A stretch of DNA of 64,000 bases from NCBI RefSeq assembly GCF_902806685.2, contig NC_048542.1:11268533-11332532 (forward strand), written 5' to 3'. Both the position numbers and the translations under genes were made by a program. Positions 53,101 to 62,475 of the stretch are shown here, one piece after another (position 1 is the stretch's first letter; the number at the start of each line of letters is the position of its first letter). The stretch comes from Maniola hyperantus. Lineage: Eukaryota > Arthropoda > Insecta > Lepidoptera > Nymphalidae. The notes beneath the pieces were generated by a model. It did not search any database. It was not told where the DNA came from and saw nothing but the letters and a program-made list of their open reading frames with translations.

Positions 53101-54339
53101 GCAGGGTCATAATAATAATAATGTCCAGTGTCATATGCATGTTGGCTGAAAGCAGTAGGTACCTTTTTGTGAGAACCTAAATAAAATTGACAGCCCTACT
53201 GAATATGATCCTGATAATTAGGTTACGTTTGCTTCCAGTGCTATTTTGATTTATTGCGAAATATTTTGGACAGTATATTATTGTGTAGGTGTAATAAAAA
53301 CATTCATCGAATATTGGATACAGACAGGCGTTATTTTCATTCATCATAAACAAGGAACAACAAACTTAATTAACTGTAATCCGCCATCCATACAACGTAC
53401 AGCAGGTGATAATATATACCACCCGTCATCCCACTATTAAACATGCAGGAAAAGCAAGCAAGCTGTATACACCACCACTATATAACACCACACAAATCTT
53501 CTAAAACATACTCAACGTACGTTTCACTTCAACACAAGAGAATCCTCATGAGATGTAGAGTCTACAACAATTCATTAATCATAGCCATTTATTACTAGTA
53601 TGTAAGTAAAGTAGTGAAATATACTCGCTAACCTTTCCTTTCCTCTTGTCATGCAAATCCTGCACACATTAGACCCGATGCTTGAAAGAGAATCTCGTTG
53701 TACTACTTCTAAGTTTGACCTTTCCGACGCATTATCTGATGTTTTCTTTTTGTTACTTTCTTCGGCAGTTCTAGATTGATTAAGAGCACTTTTTGGTACC
53801 ATAACCTCATTCACAGTTTTTTGATTAGTTAAAAGACTTATATTTGGAACGTTTTGAACTAAATCATTAGTTATTGTACTGATAACAGCGCGAATATTCA
53901 CATTCGATGTTTCATTGATTGTGTTCGGCACAGTTTTATTCAGTTTGAAACAAGAGGCCATGAACTTTTTAAGTTCATTGTATGTAATAGAACCATCTTC
54001 TCTATTTTGAAAATTTTCTAGTATTGGTATTTTCAGTTCTTTAATTTCTACATTTTTCGTTTGGTTTGCTTTACCAAAGCTTATTGAGGTAAGTCTGAGA
54101 GCATCAGCAACATCTTGGCTTGTAATAATTTGTCTAATACTATGCTCGGACTTCGATAGTCCAGTTCTTAGGTTATTCCTAGGACTGTGTGGGATTGCTC
54201 CGGGTAAATTTAAAACTCTAGAAGGACCGGCAACATTCTGAGTTTGTACGATTGCATTGTTAATCGATTTCTTACCACGTATGTTTTCTTCATGCGACGA
54301 TTTTTCTTCTATTGTTTCTGATTTTTCTTTATCACCCAT
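41138..54339 (-). CDS. MARCH-type membrane RING-CH E3 ubiquitin ligase, 5 exons, 415 aa
   Basis: Predicted transmembrane E3 ligase of the MARCHF2/3-like group, which ubiquitinates membrane proteins in the endosomal/secretory system. Exons in transcript order: 53633-54339, 51505-51615, 44973-45060, 41852-41984, 41138-41346; phases join into 415 codons plus TGA, all introns GT-AG. Residues 1-224 are Ser/Asn/Lys-rich and look disordered. A complete C4HC3 RING-CH follows: C226, C229, C241, C243, H251, C254, C267, C270, with the usual Trp at 258 (CLQRWL). Two hydrophobic segments at about 305-330 and 356-376 fit the paired membrane spans, followed by the YxxWNRWRRAN tail typical of MARCH2/3. The Zn-binding domain is split by an intron between its second and third Cys. 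The long N-terminus is unlike short vertebrate MARCH2/3. Which paralogue it is cannot be settled by eye. Confidence 0.88.
41377..41575 (-). mobile_element. Helitron-like element (MARCH intron 4)
   Basis: ACTAGATGATGCCCGCGACTTCGTCCGCG end, then AGTAGCCTAAGTATGTTTTCCC, AGCTAGCAGGCAAACAGACAGACAG and ACACTTTCACATTTATAAT. It starts 31 bp beyond exon 5. Confidence 0.7.
41637..41780 (-). mobile_element. Fragment of the same CR1-like element (MARCH intron 4)
   Basis: GCTCTTAAGCAACTCATTCCCAAG, CATTGTAATAGGATTTTTCAAT and GAGACATCTCCAATATGTCTTCTGGAAGCT match 46018-46160 closely. Confidence 0.7.
42070..42317 (-). mobile_element. Helitron-like element, AACCCCT body type, rearranged
   Basis: ACTAGCTTATGCTCGCGACTTCCACCACGTGG start and GATAGATCAGTCAGTCAGTCAGTTACC end. 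The middle contains foreign sequence replacing the usual GCATGCCAAATTTCAGCC stretch. Confidence 0.6.
42320..43725. other. MARCH intron 3 segment without recognisable features
   Basis: No exon-like frame on either strand. 42590-42760 is moderately GC-rich, and a short (GGGC)n run is at 43352-43368. Otherwise nothing I can name. Confidence 0.4.
43728..43985 (-). mobile_element. Helitron-like element with expanded (CAGT)n
   Basis: ACTAGCTTATGCTCGCGACGTCGTCCGCG start, CTTAGGGGTTGAATTTTTAAAAATCC body, and a (CAGT)n tract of about 13 units at 43903-43957 broken once by CATT. Confidence 0.7.
44150..44400. mobile_element. Foldback-type repeat, copy 1 (MARCH intron 3 side)
   Basis: TTTGTGATTGGTTGGTGTCTGAAAATGG, CCCACTGAGATTTTCG, CATTTGTATGGGATTACGTAACAGAGAGAG and CTTTCCGTGGATAGAGTAGG match, in part reversed, the element at 60820-61100. 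Confidence 0.55.
44675..44835 (-). mobile_element. RTE-like retrotransposon tail, second subfamily
   Basis: In reverse it encodes RRPPARWTDEEKRKRLAGSG and WMRKARDRVWRSLGKANNG, then (GATGAT)n. Same WTDD/AGS-W layout as the 24223 fragment but clearly a different lineage. Confidence 0.65.
45250..45540 (+). repeat. GGTTCCGTAC-like repeat, a different body
   Basis: TTTTTTAGGGTTCCGTACTCAAAGGGTAAAACGGGACCC, then GTATCTCATGAAGCGTGATAG and AAGGGGGCTCCCATTCAAC. Shares only the left end with the other GGTTCCGTAC copies. Lies about 190 bp beyond MARCH exon 3 in intron 2. Confidence 0.5.
45690..46375 (-). mobile_element. CR1-like retrotransposon 3' fragment nested in another repeat
   Basis: 45776-46337 (minus) encodes the C-terminus of a non-LTR reverse transcriptase: about 100 aa with NTRNKNKLVIPASRLSKVSN, ARNSIRFYNKLPEDI and KRKLIEKSYYNVKDYL. 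Its 3' end has the (TTTGAC)n-type tail seen in CR1-like elements. It splits a repeat with GGTGCCAAGAATACTG and TGAGCCAGCCCTTCTGTCA whose unbroken copy is at 55260-55420. Confidence 0.75.
46933..47275 (+). mobile_element. tRNA-derived SINE family 2, complete
   Basis: The head CCTCCCTGGTGCAGTGGTAAGCGCTG has an A-box-like motif and CCAGGGTTCGAGTCCTGG a B box. The body has GGTACGATGCCGTGTAGTAACC and the tail CCACCAGGTGAGATTGCAGTAGAGGGCTAAC then an A-rich run. It differs from family 1 throughout. In MARCH intron 2. Confidence 0.8.
47545..47770 (+). mobile_element. GGTTCCGTAC repeat, 5' portion (MARCH intron 2)
   Basis: ATTACTTACCTCAAAAGGAAAAACG, GTTGACCTAAATCATGAAATTTGGCAGG, CCGAAAACCACGAATTTG and AGTATTTTCAACTTTCTAAGTG. 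Confidence 0.55.
47971..48217. mobile_element. Perfect 117-bp-arm foldback element in a MARCH intron
   Basis: Arms 47971-48087 and 48101-48217 are exact reverse complements over all 117 bp, with a 13-nt loop (CCGCCGCCAGTCA). The apex half is very GC-rich (CGCGCCCGCGCCGCGG). The motif set GGCTTACTCACGTG and GCCCGACTAGTTTCGAACCC recurs, diverged and single-armed, at 13253-13365. I interpret it as a foldback MITE or snap-back duplication. Confidence 0.85.
48776..49110 (-). mobile_element. SINE family 1, complete, inserted in an older repeat
   Basis: A minus-strand SINE (48783-49086) with intact A and B boxes. Similar 14-mers flank it, ACGATAATACTTAC on the left and ACGATAATATTTAC on the right, a probable target-site duplication. 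Uninterrupted relatives of the host repeat are at 15820 and 57880. Confidence 0.75.
49505..49910. mobile_element. Joined SINE fragments of families 1 and 2
   Basis: 49505-49692 is a headless plus-strand family 1 copy; at about 49695 it passes directly into a minus-strand family 2 piece (CACGGCATCGTACCGGAACGC...CCTGCCGGGAATCAAAACGAGAACC...CACTGCGCTAGGGAG). Confidence 0.65.
49910..51147. other. MARCH intron 2 segment, mostly unique
   Basis: AT-rich with an (ATT)n run at 50994-51030. A 25-bp-scale inverted similarity (CTTGCAATTCACGAAGGCGAGTGG at 50349 and CCACTCGCCTTCGTAAATTGCAAG at 50515) suggests a small 190-bp TIR element at 50343-50540. Confidence 0.45.
51148..51225 (-). mobile_element. TAAGTCCCGC MITE, half copy (MARCH intron 2)
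   Basis: TAAGTCCCGCAAATTGCTAATGCGCGTGGCCGCC... followed by TGACGTCAGCACTAGACTGAAG matches the reversed right half of copies 1-3; the other half is missing. Confidence 0.7.
51795..52136 (-). mobile_element. SINE family 2, complete, minus strand
   Basis: Mirror of the 46933 copy, from the poly(T) at 51790 through CACCTGGTGGTAAG to the tRNA-like head GGAATCGAACCCGGGACCTCCC...CACTGCGCCAGGGAGGTC. Lies just beside MARCH exon 2. Confidence 0.8.
52355..52470 (-). mobile_element. RTE-like tail fragment (MARCH intron 1 side)
   Basis: CGTCATCAACTGATAGACGTCCACTGCTGGACATAGG, CCACGCCGCGG and CCTGGATCCAGGGTCTC match the RTE 3' end in reverse with deletions. Confidence 0.6.
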
Positions 54340-54784
54340 TAAAACTTGCGATTCATTTGTATTTTTATTTTAAAGAAAATGTTAGTAAAATAAACCCTGT
54401 ATGAATGTTTCAGTTTTGACAGCTAGGATTTAACAATCGTTCATGTCAAATCTGCCAAACATACAGACAGAGTCCTCCCAAGGCTTGCAAGGAGTCCTCA
54501 GACTAGTTTGATTCAAGAAGTATATATACCTAAAAGGTTTTATTATGTTTAGTACACATTCTCTCAGATATTCTTCATGAAAACAAAATTTCAGATAAGT
54601 AATAAGATAGGTACGACAATATTGCCGGTGTCGTACGATAATACATTGAAACGTCTGGCAGACTATTGGCTCACTCCCGGAGAAACAATCAGACCTCTCC
54701 AAACATCTCTAAGTTCTTGGTCCAAATACCCTGGGGGATTGGGAGGAGAAATGTTTATACTTTATTATACTTTATTATAATTAC

Positions 54785-54980
54785 AAAAGTGTGTTTGTTA
54801 TTTGGTTGTCCTTCAATCACGCCGCAACGGAGTGAACGGATTGACATGATTTTTTTTAAAGAATATAGTTTAAAACCTAGAGGGTCACATAGGCGCACTT
54901 TTTATTCCGGATTCGAAGAGCTCCCAAGGAATTTTTAAAAACCTTAACCAATGCGGAGGGAATCGCGGGTATCAAAATAG
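54785..54980 (+). mobile_element. Diverged Helitron-like fragment upstream of MARCH
   Basis: ACAAAAGTGTGTTTGTTATTTGGTTGTCC, CACGCCGCAACGGAGTGAACGGATTGACATG, GAGCTCCCAAGGAATTTTTAAAAACC and GGAATCGCGGGTATCAAAATAG follow the Lep1-type order, but the terminal CTAG is lost. Confidence 0.5.
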
Positions 54981-55259
54981 TAATAATTATTGTAGTATAA
55001 ATTGCTAGTCATCTCATTTTGTCGATATTAATTGTTTAGCTCTTGATTGAAGTACCTAAGTAGGCTTACCTAGGCAGGTGCTTGATAATAAAATTGAGAT
55101 ATCGGCAGACTCCAACTCACTCTATAAACTAGAGCTTTCCATGAACTATCCTAATTAAATATGGTTGAAATGCTTCATTTTTGAATATAAGAGATTATTA
55201 CAGAGGTTTTTATAGCGTAACATAGTAAATATTGTTATGATTTTTTACGTGTTACTGGC

Positions 55260-55420
55260 CTTATCAAATTACTGTACAAATTATGCCCGCGTGAAATGGT
55301 GCCAAGAATACTGGCTGCATGTCCGAGGGATGCTATGCGCAAAAAATGAGCCAGCCCTTCTGTCACCAGATGAGGCCATTGACCGCGGTGAGATGGCCAT
55401 GTTATGACTTGAAGTTTTCT
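55260..55420. repeat. Uninterrupted copy of the repeat hosting the CR1-like fragment
   Basis: GTGAAATGGTGCCAAGAATACTGGCTGCATG continues through GCGCAAAAAATGAGCCAGCCCTTCTGTCACCAGATGAGGCC without the 0.56-kb insertion, so it is the empty-site reference for 45690-46375. Confidence 0.7.
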
Positions 55421-56754
55421 TGAAGTATTGTTTTTATTAGTCGTCAAAGAAATTTGAAAGCACAAAAACATTTAATTATTTTAACGACACAGGCTTTACC
55501 ACAGCAGTGAGATGGCAAACCGTAAAAACCGTAAAAATTTAACAGACCGTAAAGTGGTGATTTATTTTTTTACGAGTTGTAATTACTTCTCATTACCACT
55601 CGTAAAAAATATCGTTAATCCGTAATGTGAAACGCGACGGATTAAAAATCTGCAGAAAAACTAATAGGTATAGACCGTACGGTACCTACTACACCTGTTT
55701 GATTTTAAAATCAAAAATTAATGTGCAAGTGTAGTGTGTGCGATAAAGTTTTGGCTATTTAGAATGCGGTTTATGACTTCAAAAGTTACAACGATCAGCA
55801 AAATACCGTTTAATTAATTTAACATAATATTTTAGCCGAACACCAATTAATTAACCTCATATATTCCCGAACACATTTATTAAAATTACGATTTATTACA
55901 TAATTATTTTCTTCCGGTCGACGCGTTTTCTTCCGCTGCCGCAATTAGCAAAATGTGCTGTTTTCATGAAAATATTTTTGATGCAATAATTAAGTCAACA
56001 CTCAACTTTTCCTTTTTAGCAAGCGAAATATTTTAATTAGTTTGTCCGAACTCACGGCACGACCCGCGTGTAAAAGTGCGGTTAATGCTATGCAATAAAG
56101 TGCTAAGAAAATAAACAAAAACTTTTAAAATTATGCGTTATTAGTTCGACCGATTAAAGATCGAATACTTATCGAGTATTTTCTGATAATTTTATCTAGA
56201 AATGCTTTAAATTATCTTTAGTGAGCAGTGCCTTACTAAGTAACTGAATTTTGGCATTTTGTCCATACAACGAAAAAAAAACTTCTTAGTCTTTGGGATA
56301 CACTTAAATTATAACCAATAAGATGTCGCAAACTAAGACGATCCAACATCGTAAAATTATATTTATGGATATGGGTTTGACAGTTCAAAGTTAATGCGCT
56401 TCCCTTGATGACTTTTACGTGCTTTTACCATCTACTTAGCAACATTACAGTCTAGTCTATAAATTAAAAAATATATATTTAAATATAGATCAGTCTCTGT
56501 TGCATAGGACAATCCACAGTAACGGCCCGATGACTTTTTGACAACACCGGGGCGTACTGCGGTATAATTTGTAATTAAAGGCCCAGGACCCAGGTGTGTT
56601 TTCAGCTTTGTCCTGCAGATTTCTGCTTCACATATTATACCTCGTTGTTATGGGATTTTGGCGGGCTTTTCTAAAATTAGCTTTATTCATAAAAGGGTTC
56701 CTAATTTATGATTATTACCCTTTCTAGCAGTGACAACTTTTAGGAGTTATGCGC

Positions 56755-56930
56755 GTATAGATAAATATAACTTGCTTTAACGGTGAAGGAAAACATCAGA
56801 AAACCTGCATGACTGGGAGTTTTCCATAATGTTTTCAAAGGTGTGATAAAGTATGAACTAAGTCCTTCTCATTATAAGATAAGAGGACTGAACAAGCGAT
56901 GGCTTGAAATATGATGATGATAATGTAAAT
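56755..56930 (+). mobile_element. SINE family 1, diverged headless copy
   Basis: TAACTTGCTTTAACGGTGAAGGAAAACATC..., then GCATGACTGGGAGTTTTCCATAATG and AACAAGCGATGGCTTGAAATATGATGATG: the same body with several deletions. Confidence 0.6.
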
Positions 56931-57187
56931 AAAATAAATCTACCATTAAAAATATTTCGTAAAAACGTAATGCCAGCTGAGAATAAAATTATCGAATATT
57001 ACGTCGAAACCATACCTAATCTCGTTTCCAAAATGATCACGAAGGCTTCTTAGTAAACATTATTACCCTAGTTAAACGATTTGCATTAGGGAACGATGTT
57101 TTGTTAAGAACCGCAAAATTTGGACCTATATTAACAAATTATTTTCCAATAACATAATTTCCCATGAAACAAGACGAGGACGGAGCT

Positions 57188-58185
57188 GCTGCTTGCTAAA
57201 GAAATTATCGTTAAGCTAGACTTCCGTGGGTCGCGGCCGAAGCGACGGATGCGCTGCGGTTTCACATCAACGTCGCGTTGACGTCAACGTTAACGCGTTC
57301 CGATGTTAAGTCTGGTCTAAGCGTTTGCTGTGACGCAGCTGGCGTAGCACACTGCACAGCACAGTACAGATTTTGCAGGGCAGTTGAGGTAGGCATTGGC
57401 CACGAGCATATACTGTGACGCAGCTGAGTGAGACAGATTCGTTTTAGACAAAGAATAGACGTTTCTGAATTGACGTGCACGCGTCGCGCACAAATCTGTG
57501 CCTGCACTACTACGTAATGCAGAACAGCTCTGATACATGTCTGCGTCGCACGAGCTTGTACGTTCATGTACTACAAAGTTTGCTCTGCTCTGAACTAGGT
57601 ACGTTGCCTGCGTCTCAGCATACGGTTAGCCTAACAATCTGTCTCGTGCGTATAAAAGTTTCATATTTTTGTTAAGACAAAGTTACATTGTGCTGTGTGC
57701 CAAATACCTTTCCACGGGCAATAACACTGACCGGCTGAGGTACGGTCACGTGCGGTTTACTACAGATCTACAGCCGTACTGATCTGAAACGGGGGGCTAC
57801 GAAGGGGCAGCAAATATAGCCGACATACTTAATACACTTTCCTAGTTTTTAGTATTGTCAGAGCGAACTTAAGTGAGGGAACTCTTGGTTTGATTCTGAA
57901 TTGACGATATGTCAAATATTAGGCTATGGGTGACGTGCAATCAAAGAAAAATAGGCGTTTATTAGGTTACCTAGTTTGGCGTCTGGCAGACGTCAAAATA
58001 TGTTACCTACATTTGATACGCCTGCCACCATTTGCTTATCTTAATGGGACGTCGATTCTTCGACGTTTTGTTAAAAGGTCCCAAAACTGTCGTGAACTGT
58101 GGTATTGTCGAATGAGACGCGGCGCGTCCGTCGCACGCACTTCGTTCGCGACCCACGGAAGTCTACCTTTAGCAAGCAGCAGGCC
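57188..58185. mobile_element. Possible 1-kb TIR element
   Basis: GCTGCTTGCTAAAG...GTAGACTTCCGTGGGTCGCG-type sequence at 57188-57257 recurs reverse-complemented at 58115-58185 (CGCGACCCACGGAAGTCTACC, CTTTAGCAAGCAGCAG). Between them are a GC-rich repeat also found at 16820-16945 and the TTTGATCCTGAATCGACG repeat. Confidence 0.5.
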
Positions 58186-58768
58186 GAACACAGTCAGTGT
58201 GACACGTGATCTGTCTCACGGCTTTTGAAACGCTTTTCCATGAAAAAGTCGCGAGAAAGCGTTGTCGCGTTGATTGTGCTTACGCCGCCGTAATCAAGAT
58301 TTATATCATGCTTTTCAATACTGTTGCTACATGGATGCCGCGTTTGGAAAATAAAATCGATTCCTAGAATGTTAAGGAAAAACGTGGTCAAATATTCCTA
58401 GAGTCGACATTTCTTTTAAGTTTAGGAACACTGAAATGTTGAAGAGAAACCATACACTCGAGCTTATTTTGAATGGTATTTATTCGTGCCGACCTTCAAG
58501 TTGTTTACCACTCGACCAATGAAGCCTAGATAAACTAAATAAAAAGGTCAACATTGTAGGTAGGTAAATTTCCGATAAATTATTTTGTACTTAAGACTTG
58601 TTGAGATTCGTAAATAAGTATTAAGTAATAACATCCTAAACCTAAATCTCATAATTACGTGTAATAGAGCTAATAGCTATACGGTAATTCTCACCTACAT
58701 GTGACAACCACTCTTATTACTAACAAAACTCAGAGCAAAAAGTATAAAATAACATCGAATAATTCGAA

Positions 58769-58950
58769 TTACAATAGTTTAATATCTTGCAAATGATCTA
58801 GCCAGCTTGGTCGGTTAAATGGACCAACGATGTTCAAATTACCATGGAACCTAGGACAATTGGGACTTTTATTAAATGCAAAGTGTTGCTGCTTGTTAGG
58901 TTGGCTGCTGTCCAAAATCGAAGAAGATGCTACTTGATAGCCAGTTTGAA
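58769..58950 (-). CDS. Orphan open exon, possible last exon of an unknown gene
   Basis: After a pyrimidine-rich TTCACTTTATTCTATAAAG there is a 182-bp frame needing one base from a previous exon and ending in TAA at 58769-58771. It encodes about 60 residues including SSSILDSSQPNKQQHFAF and GPFNRPSWLDHLQDIKLL. The composition looks protein-like, unlike the AT-rich surroundings. I found no convincing upstream exon between here and the window end. It could also be a decayed transposon gene. Confidence 0.3.
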
Positions 58951-59227
58951 CTTTATAGAATAAAGTGAATACGAGAATGGCTAATTAGGTAGGTACTTAG
59001 CTAACTAATAGGTATGTAGTCTACAAAATAATAGGTAGGTATGCATGATCTACTTATCAATTTAAAAATTTATTATAAAACTTATCAATGACAACTAAGG
59101 TCTTATAGGTAATCTGGGTATTCTACCCATAGGCTTAGTATGTACAGCGAAAAAATTCTAAGCCTATGATTCTACCTATAGAAAAAAAACCGGCCACGTC
59201 ACGTATGTACGTGTCACGTTAGGGTCC

Positions 59228-59392
59228 GTTATGACCACTTCCCGATATGTCTACTTTCCGATATGACCACTTCCCAATATGACCACTTCTCACGATATGT
59301 AAACTTCCCGATACGACCACTTCCCGTTACGACCACTTCCCGATATGACTACTTCCCGAAATGTCCACTTCCCGATACGTCCACTACTTCCA
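59228..59392 (+). repeat. Minisatellite of CGATATGACCACTTCC units
   Basis: About nine units of 15-23 bp, all variants of CCGATATGACCACTTCC, degenerate in the TAT/TAC and GAC/TAC positions. No gene nearby. Confidence 0.8.
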
Positions 59393-59892
59393 CTCGCCTC
59401 TGTCATTCGTCAACGCATTATCCACCCCTTTTACATTTCACGCAATTCATTTCTTTAATTATTTCACGCAATCCATCCATGTTTTTTTTGGTCTTCCTCT
59501 CCTTTTTCCTTCCACGTGCATTAATTTATCTAAACAATATTTTTTATTATTCATTTATTGTATGAATTTGAATAATTCTATGGCAGCCAGGAGTTTAAGT
59601 TAATATTATAAAGTGCAAAATTGATTATCCGAGTGGCCGGGGTACTTTATGTACATTTTAGCTAGCTATTAAATAACGTGTAACTCCCAGCTTGGATTGC
59701 CGCCAAGCTAACAAGCGGTAGCATGTTGTTCCCAATCGGATTCACCAACGTCTTAAATGTTGGCTGAGAATTTGAATTACCAATTTACCGGAAGTTTTTT
59801 TGGTAGCTAAATTCAAAAGCTAAAATCAATGCTTTAGTTGCTCTGCCAAACACATTTTTGCCAATTACGATGTCTGTTTGAATGTTCATAGT

Positions 59893-59990
59893 ACATGCTG
59901 TTCATCATCATCATCGTTATCATTATTGTCAACCCGTCGCAGGCTCACTACTGTGCACGGGTTTCCTCTCAGAATGAGAAGGGTCGAATG
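59893..59990 (-). mobile_element. SINE family 1 tail fragment
   Basis: ATCATCATCATCGTTATCATTATTGTCAACCCGTCGC, then CAGGCTCACTACTGTGCACGGG and CTCTCAGAATGAGAAGGG match the SINE tail in reverse. Confidence 0.6.
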
Positions 59991-60429
59991 GGTTGAAAAG
60001 GCCCGGACCCCCCGACAAGAGACGGACGTTTTAACTACTAGCATATATAATCTACTAGTCTATAATCGCTTTAATTTTGTACACTTTGTTCGATAGAATT
60101 ATTAATTAATTGTTATAGGTACCTTGGTCTAGGTATATGCATTTTTTGTATATTTGAAGCTTGCTTGCGTTTGTCGATACTCGACAATAATTATTATTTA
60201 CTAGCTGCCCCGGCGATCTTCGTACCGCCTAACAGTCGATTCTTTTACAGGAATTTTTGTAAAATTTTACAAAAATTTAAGAAATATTACTTGAAGGAAT
60301 ATTATGAAAAAGAATTAGGGAATATAGAGATTATTATGCCTGATTGAAAGCAGTTACCTATGCTGAAGTTGGAACTCGCTTGCTAGAAGATGCCTTGATT
60401 TACTCTTTCCTTGATGATATTCCCACTTA

Positions 60430-60490
60430 CTAGGTGGACGGACGACAATCGACTCGCAGGATCCAGGTGGCACAAGATTGTGTGGTAAGT
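60430..60490 (+). mobile_element. Short RTE-like coding fragment
   Basis: TAGGTGGACGGACGACAATCGACTCGCAGGATCCAGGTGGCACAAG encodes a decayed version of the RTE C-terminal WTDD...AGSRW motif on the plus strand. Confidence 0.5.
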
Positions 60491-60819
60491 CATTACAAGA
60501 GACATAATTTTTGTACCTACGCCTTTTTGTACCTACTTATTAAGATTTCTTTTTGTAACCTGTCATTTGTGTTTCTGTGGTGCAATAAAGTATATACATA
60601 CATACATACATACATAATTGTACAGGTAGTGGACGTAGTAGAACTTCGTATTTTGGCACCAACATATTTCCGATTCTGGGCATGTTCATGGGCGGCGCTA
60701 ATCACTTAATATCAGGTGACCCGCCTGCTCGTTTGCTCGCAATTTATATTAAAAAAAAACCGGAAATGCTGGATTGTTATTATGTAGAGATCTATATAGC
60801 TCAAAGCTAAGCAAAATTT

Positions 60820-61105
60820 AAAGATTATACTCTATCAGGGAAACAAGTTAGTAGGTGTAGCACTCTCTCTGTTATAGGTACGTAATCCCATACAAATGAT
60901 AGACCCAAAGAATCTCAGTGGGCATTGAATCACCACCGATCACAAACATTTTTTCAAAAACATTCCAAATTTAATTCGAAGTTTTATAAAAACATTCGAA
61001 ATTCAGTTGAAAACATAGTTTCGTTTGTGATTGGGTGGTGGCTCGAAATGGTTAGCACCCACTGGGATTTTTGGCTAACCCCTTTCCGCGGATAGGGTAA
61101 GTATA
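60820..61105. mobile_element. Foldback-type repeat, copy 2
   Basis: The left arm (CTCTCTCTGTTATAGGTACGTAATCCC, TCTCAGTGGGC, ACCACCGATCACAAACA) pairs loosely with the right arm (TTTGTGATTGGGTGGTGG, CCCACTGGGATT, CCGCGGATAGGG). Confidence 0.55.
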
Positions 61106-61483
61106 TTATAGTAAGTACCATTGGGGCTTTCGACGATTACACATTAAAGGCATCTGTATGTGATTGTATTTTCAATCTAGACTTGAAATTGCTAGTTGAA
61201 AATACGTAAAAGCCAAGTTGCAGCCAGAAAACTAATGTGACAATAATTTGGAGTCATTAAACGTTCGTTCCGGTTTTTACGTTATCAATTTCGGTTATAT
61301 TTTGCTAAGTGTTTTCGAGAAAGATATTAATATCAGCTTTAGCATCGTGAACGTTCTCGCATAAATATTTATTGGGGTCTTTTGGTGGAGTAGTCGACGT
61401 ACTAGTCATCGATAACGGGATGGCATATTTTGATGAAAACTTAGGATAGGACTTAGAATAACTTTAGGATTTTTTTTCTCTTT

Positions 61484-61655
61484 TAATAAAGAATATTAGC
61501 CATGTTAAATGACTAATATTCCCCTTTTCTCACCAACTAAGCGTCAGGCTTGTGCTAGGAGTAGGTACGACAATAGTGCAACGGGTGGGGTTTGAACCGT
61601 CGACCTTTCGGTTTTCAGTCCACTTCTTTACCGGTTGAGCTATTGAGGCTCTAAA
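61484..61655 (-). mobile_element. tRNA-like SINE family 3, second copy
   Basis: Same order of motifs as 5120-5296 (ATTAGCCATGTTAAATGACTAATATTCCCC..., TTTGAACCGTCGACCTTTCGG, TTGAGCTATTGAGGCTC) with few differences. Confidence 0.7.
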
Positions 61656-61699
61656 TCTTTATTAGCATTTTAATGAGGTGGGAATATAAATTTAATATG

Positions 61700-61880
61700 A
61701 CTAGCTTTATGCTCGCGACTTCGTCCGCGTGGCCTACACAAATTTCGAACCCCTATTTCACCCCCTTACGGGTTGAATTTTCAAAAATCCTTTCTTATCG
61801 GATACCTACGTCATATTATGGTAAAATAGGGGTTAGAAATTTGGGTAGTCCACGAGGACTAAGTCACGGGAATAAGCTAC
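61700..61880. mobile_element. Two facing Helitron-like ends
   Basis: A minus copy (ACTAGCTTTATGCTCGCGACTTCGTCCGCG, 61699-61825) runs into a plus fragment ending GTCCACGAGGACTAAGTCACGGGAATAAGCTA at about 61880: an internally deleted head-to-head pair. Confidence 0.6.
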
Positions 61881-62282
61881 CTATTGTAATATGTATGCAG
61901 GTAGGTATTTTGGGTACTACTTAGTTATAGCCCTCGATTACTTCCGTATGGATTACGGTTTTATAAAAAGGTTTCATATGTAGGTACGACGAATCGACGT
62001 AATGGTTGAAAACTATTATTATGTGGTCGCCCTATTGAACGCCTTTATACTCAGGGGGCGCATAAAACGAAATCGTCCGAATTGCCTCCGTGTATAATGC
62101 CTCAGTTTTCAGATCGCATACAGGGAACCAATCTTGCCCCGATCTACTGAAATTGATGCGCGGCCCGCACTAGGTCGGCTCTAAAATAACTATGAAGGTT
62201 TCGATCACTACACACGATCAAAGCCCACGGCCATATTGCTTGGAAGTTTTTTAAAGCTCCAGTGGAGAGTTGGTATTTGCAA

Positions 62283-62475
62283 GTAAAAAGTAAAGTAAAG
62301 TAAAATATGTTTTATTGTACACCAAAACCAAAACAATAGAAACATAATAAAGATAGCATGTACAAATTACAATAGGCAGCCTTATCGCTAAAATAGCGAT
62401 CTCTTCCAAGCAACCTTAGGGTAGAGGATATTATAAAAATTAAAGAAAGCGGAAGGGGAAGTAGATTATGTTCTA
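62283..62475 (-). mobile_element. 3' end of a non-LTR retrotransposon with simple-repeat tail
   Basis: (AAGTA)n at 62283-62303 is followed by TTTTATTGTACACCAAAACC and the 3' UTR body (AGCGATCTCTTCCAAGCAACC). A shorter relative (TTTAGTTTAATATTCTTTATTGTACACC) is at 40622-40700. Confidence 0.6.

Larger units (their letters stand above)
54980..58768. other. Intergenic region upstream of MARCH
   Basis: Apart from the repeats at 55260-55420, 56755-56930 and 57188-58185 I see no coding or RNA feature. 55420-56750 is plain AT-rich sequence. Confidence 0.4.

Noticed and set aside
57262..57675. Overlapping Cys/Ala-rich frames on both strands
   Set aside because: They fall in a GC-rich dispersed repeat also found at 16.8 kb; composition, not coding, explains them.
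59263..59603. Two 80-100-codon frames
   Set aside because: Their N-terminal parts are the CGATATGACCACTTCC minisatellite.
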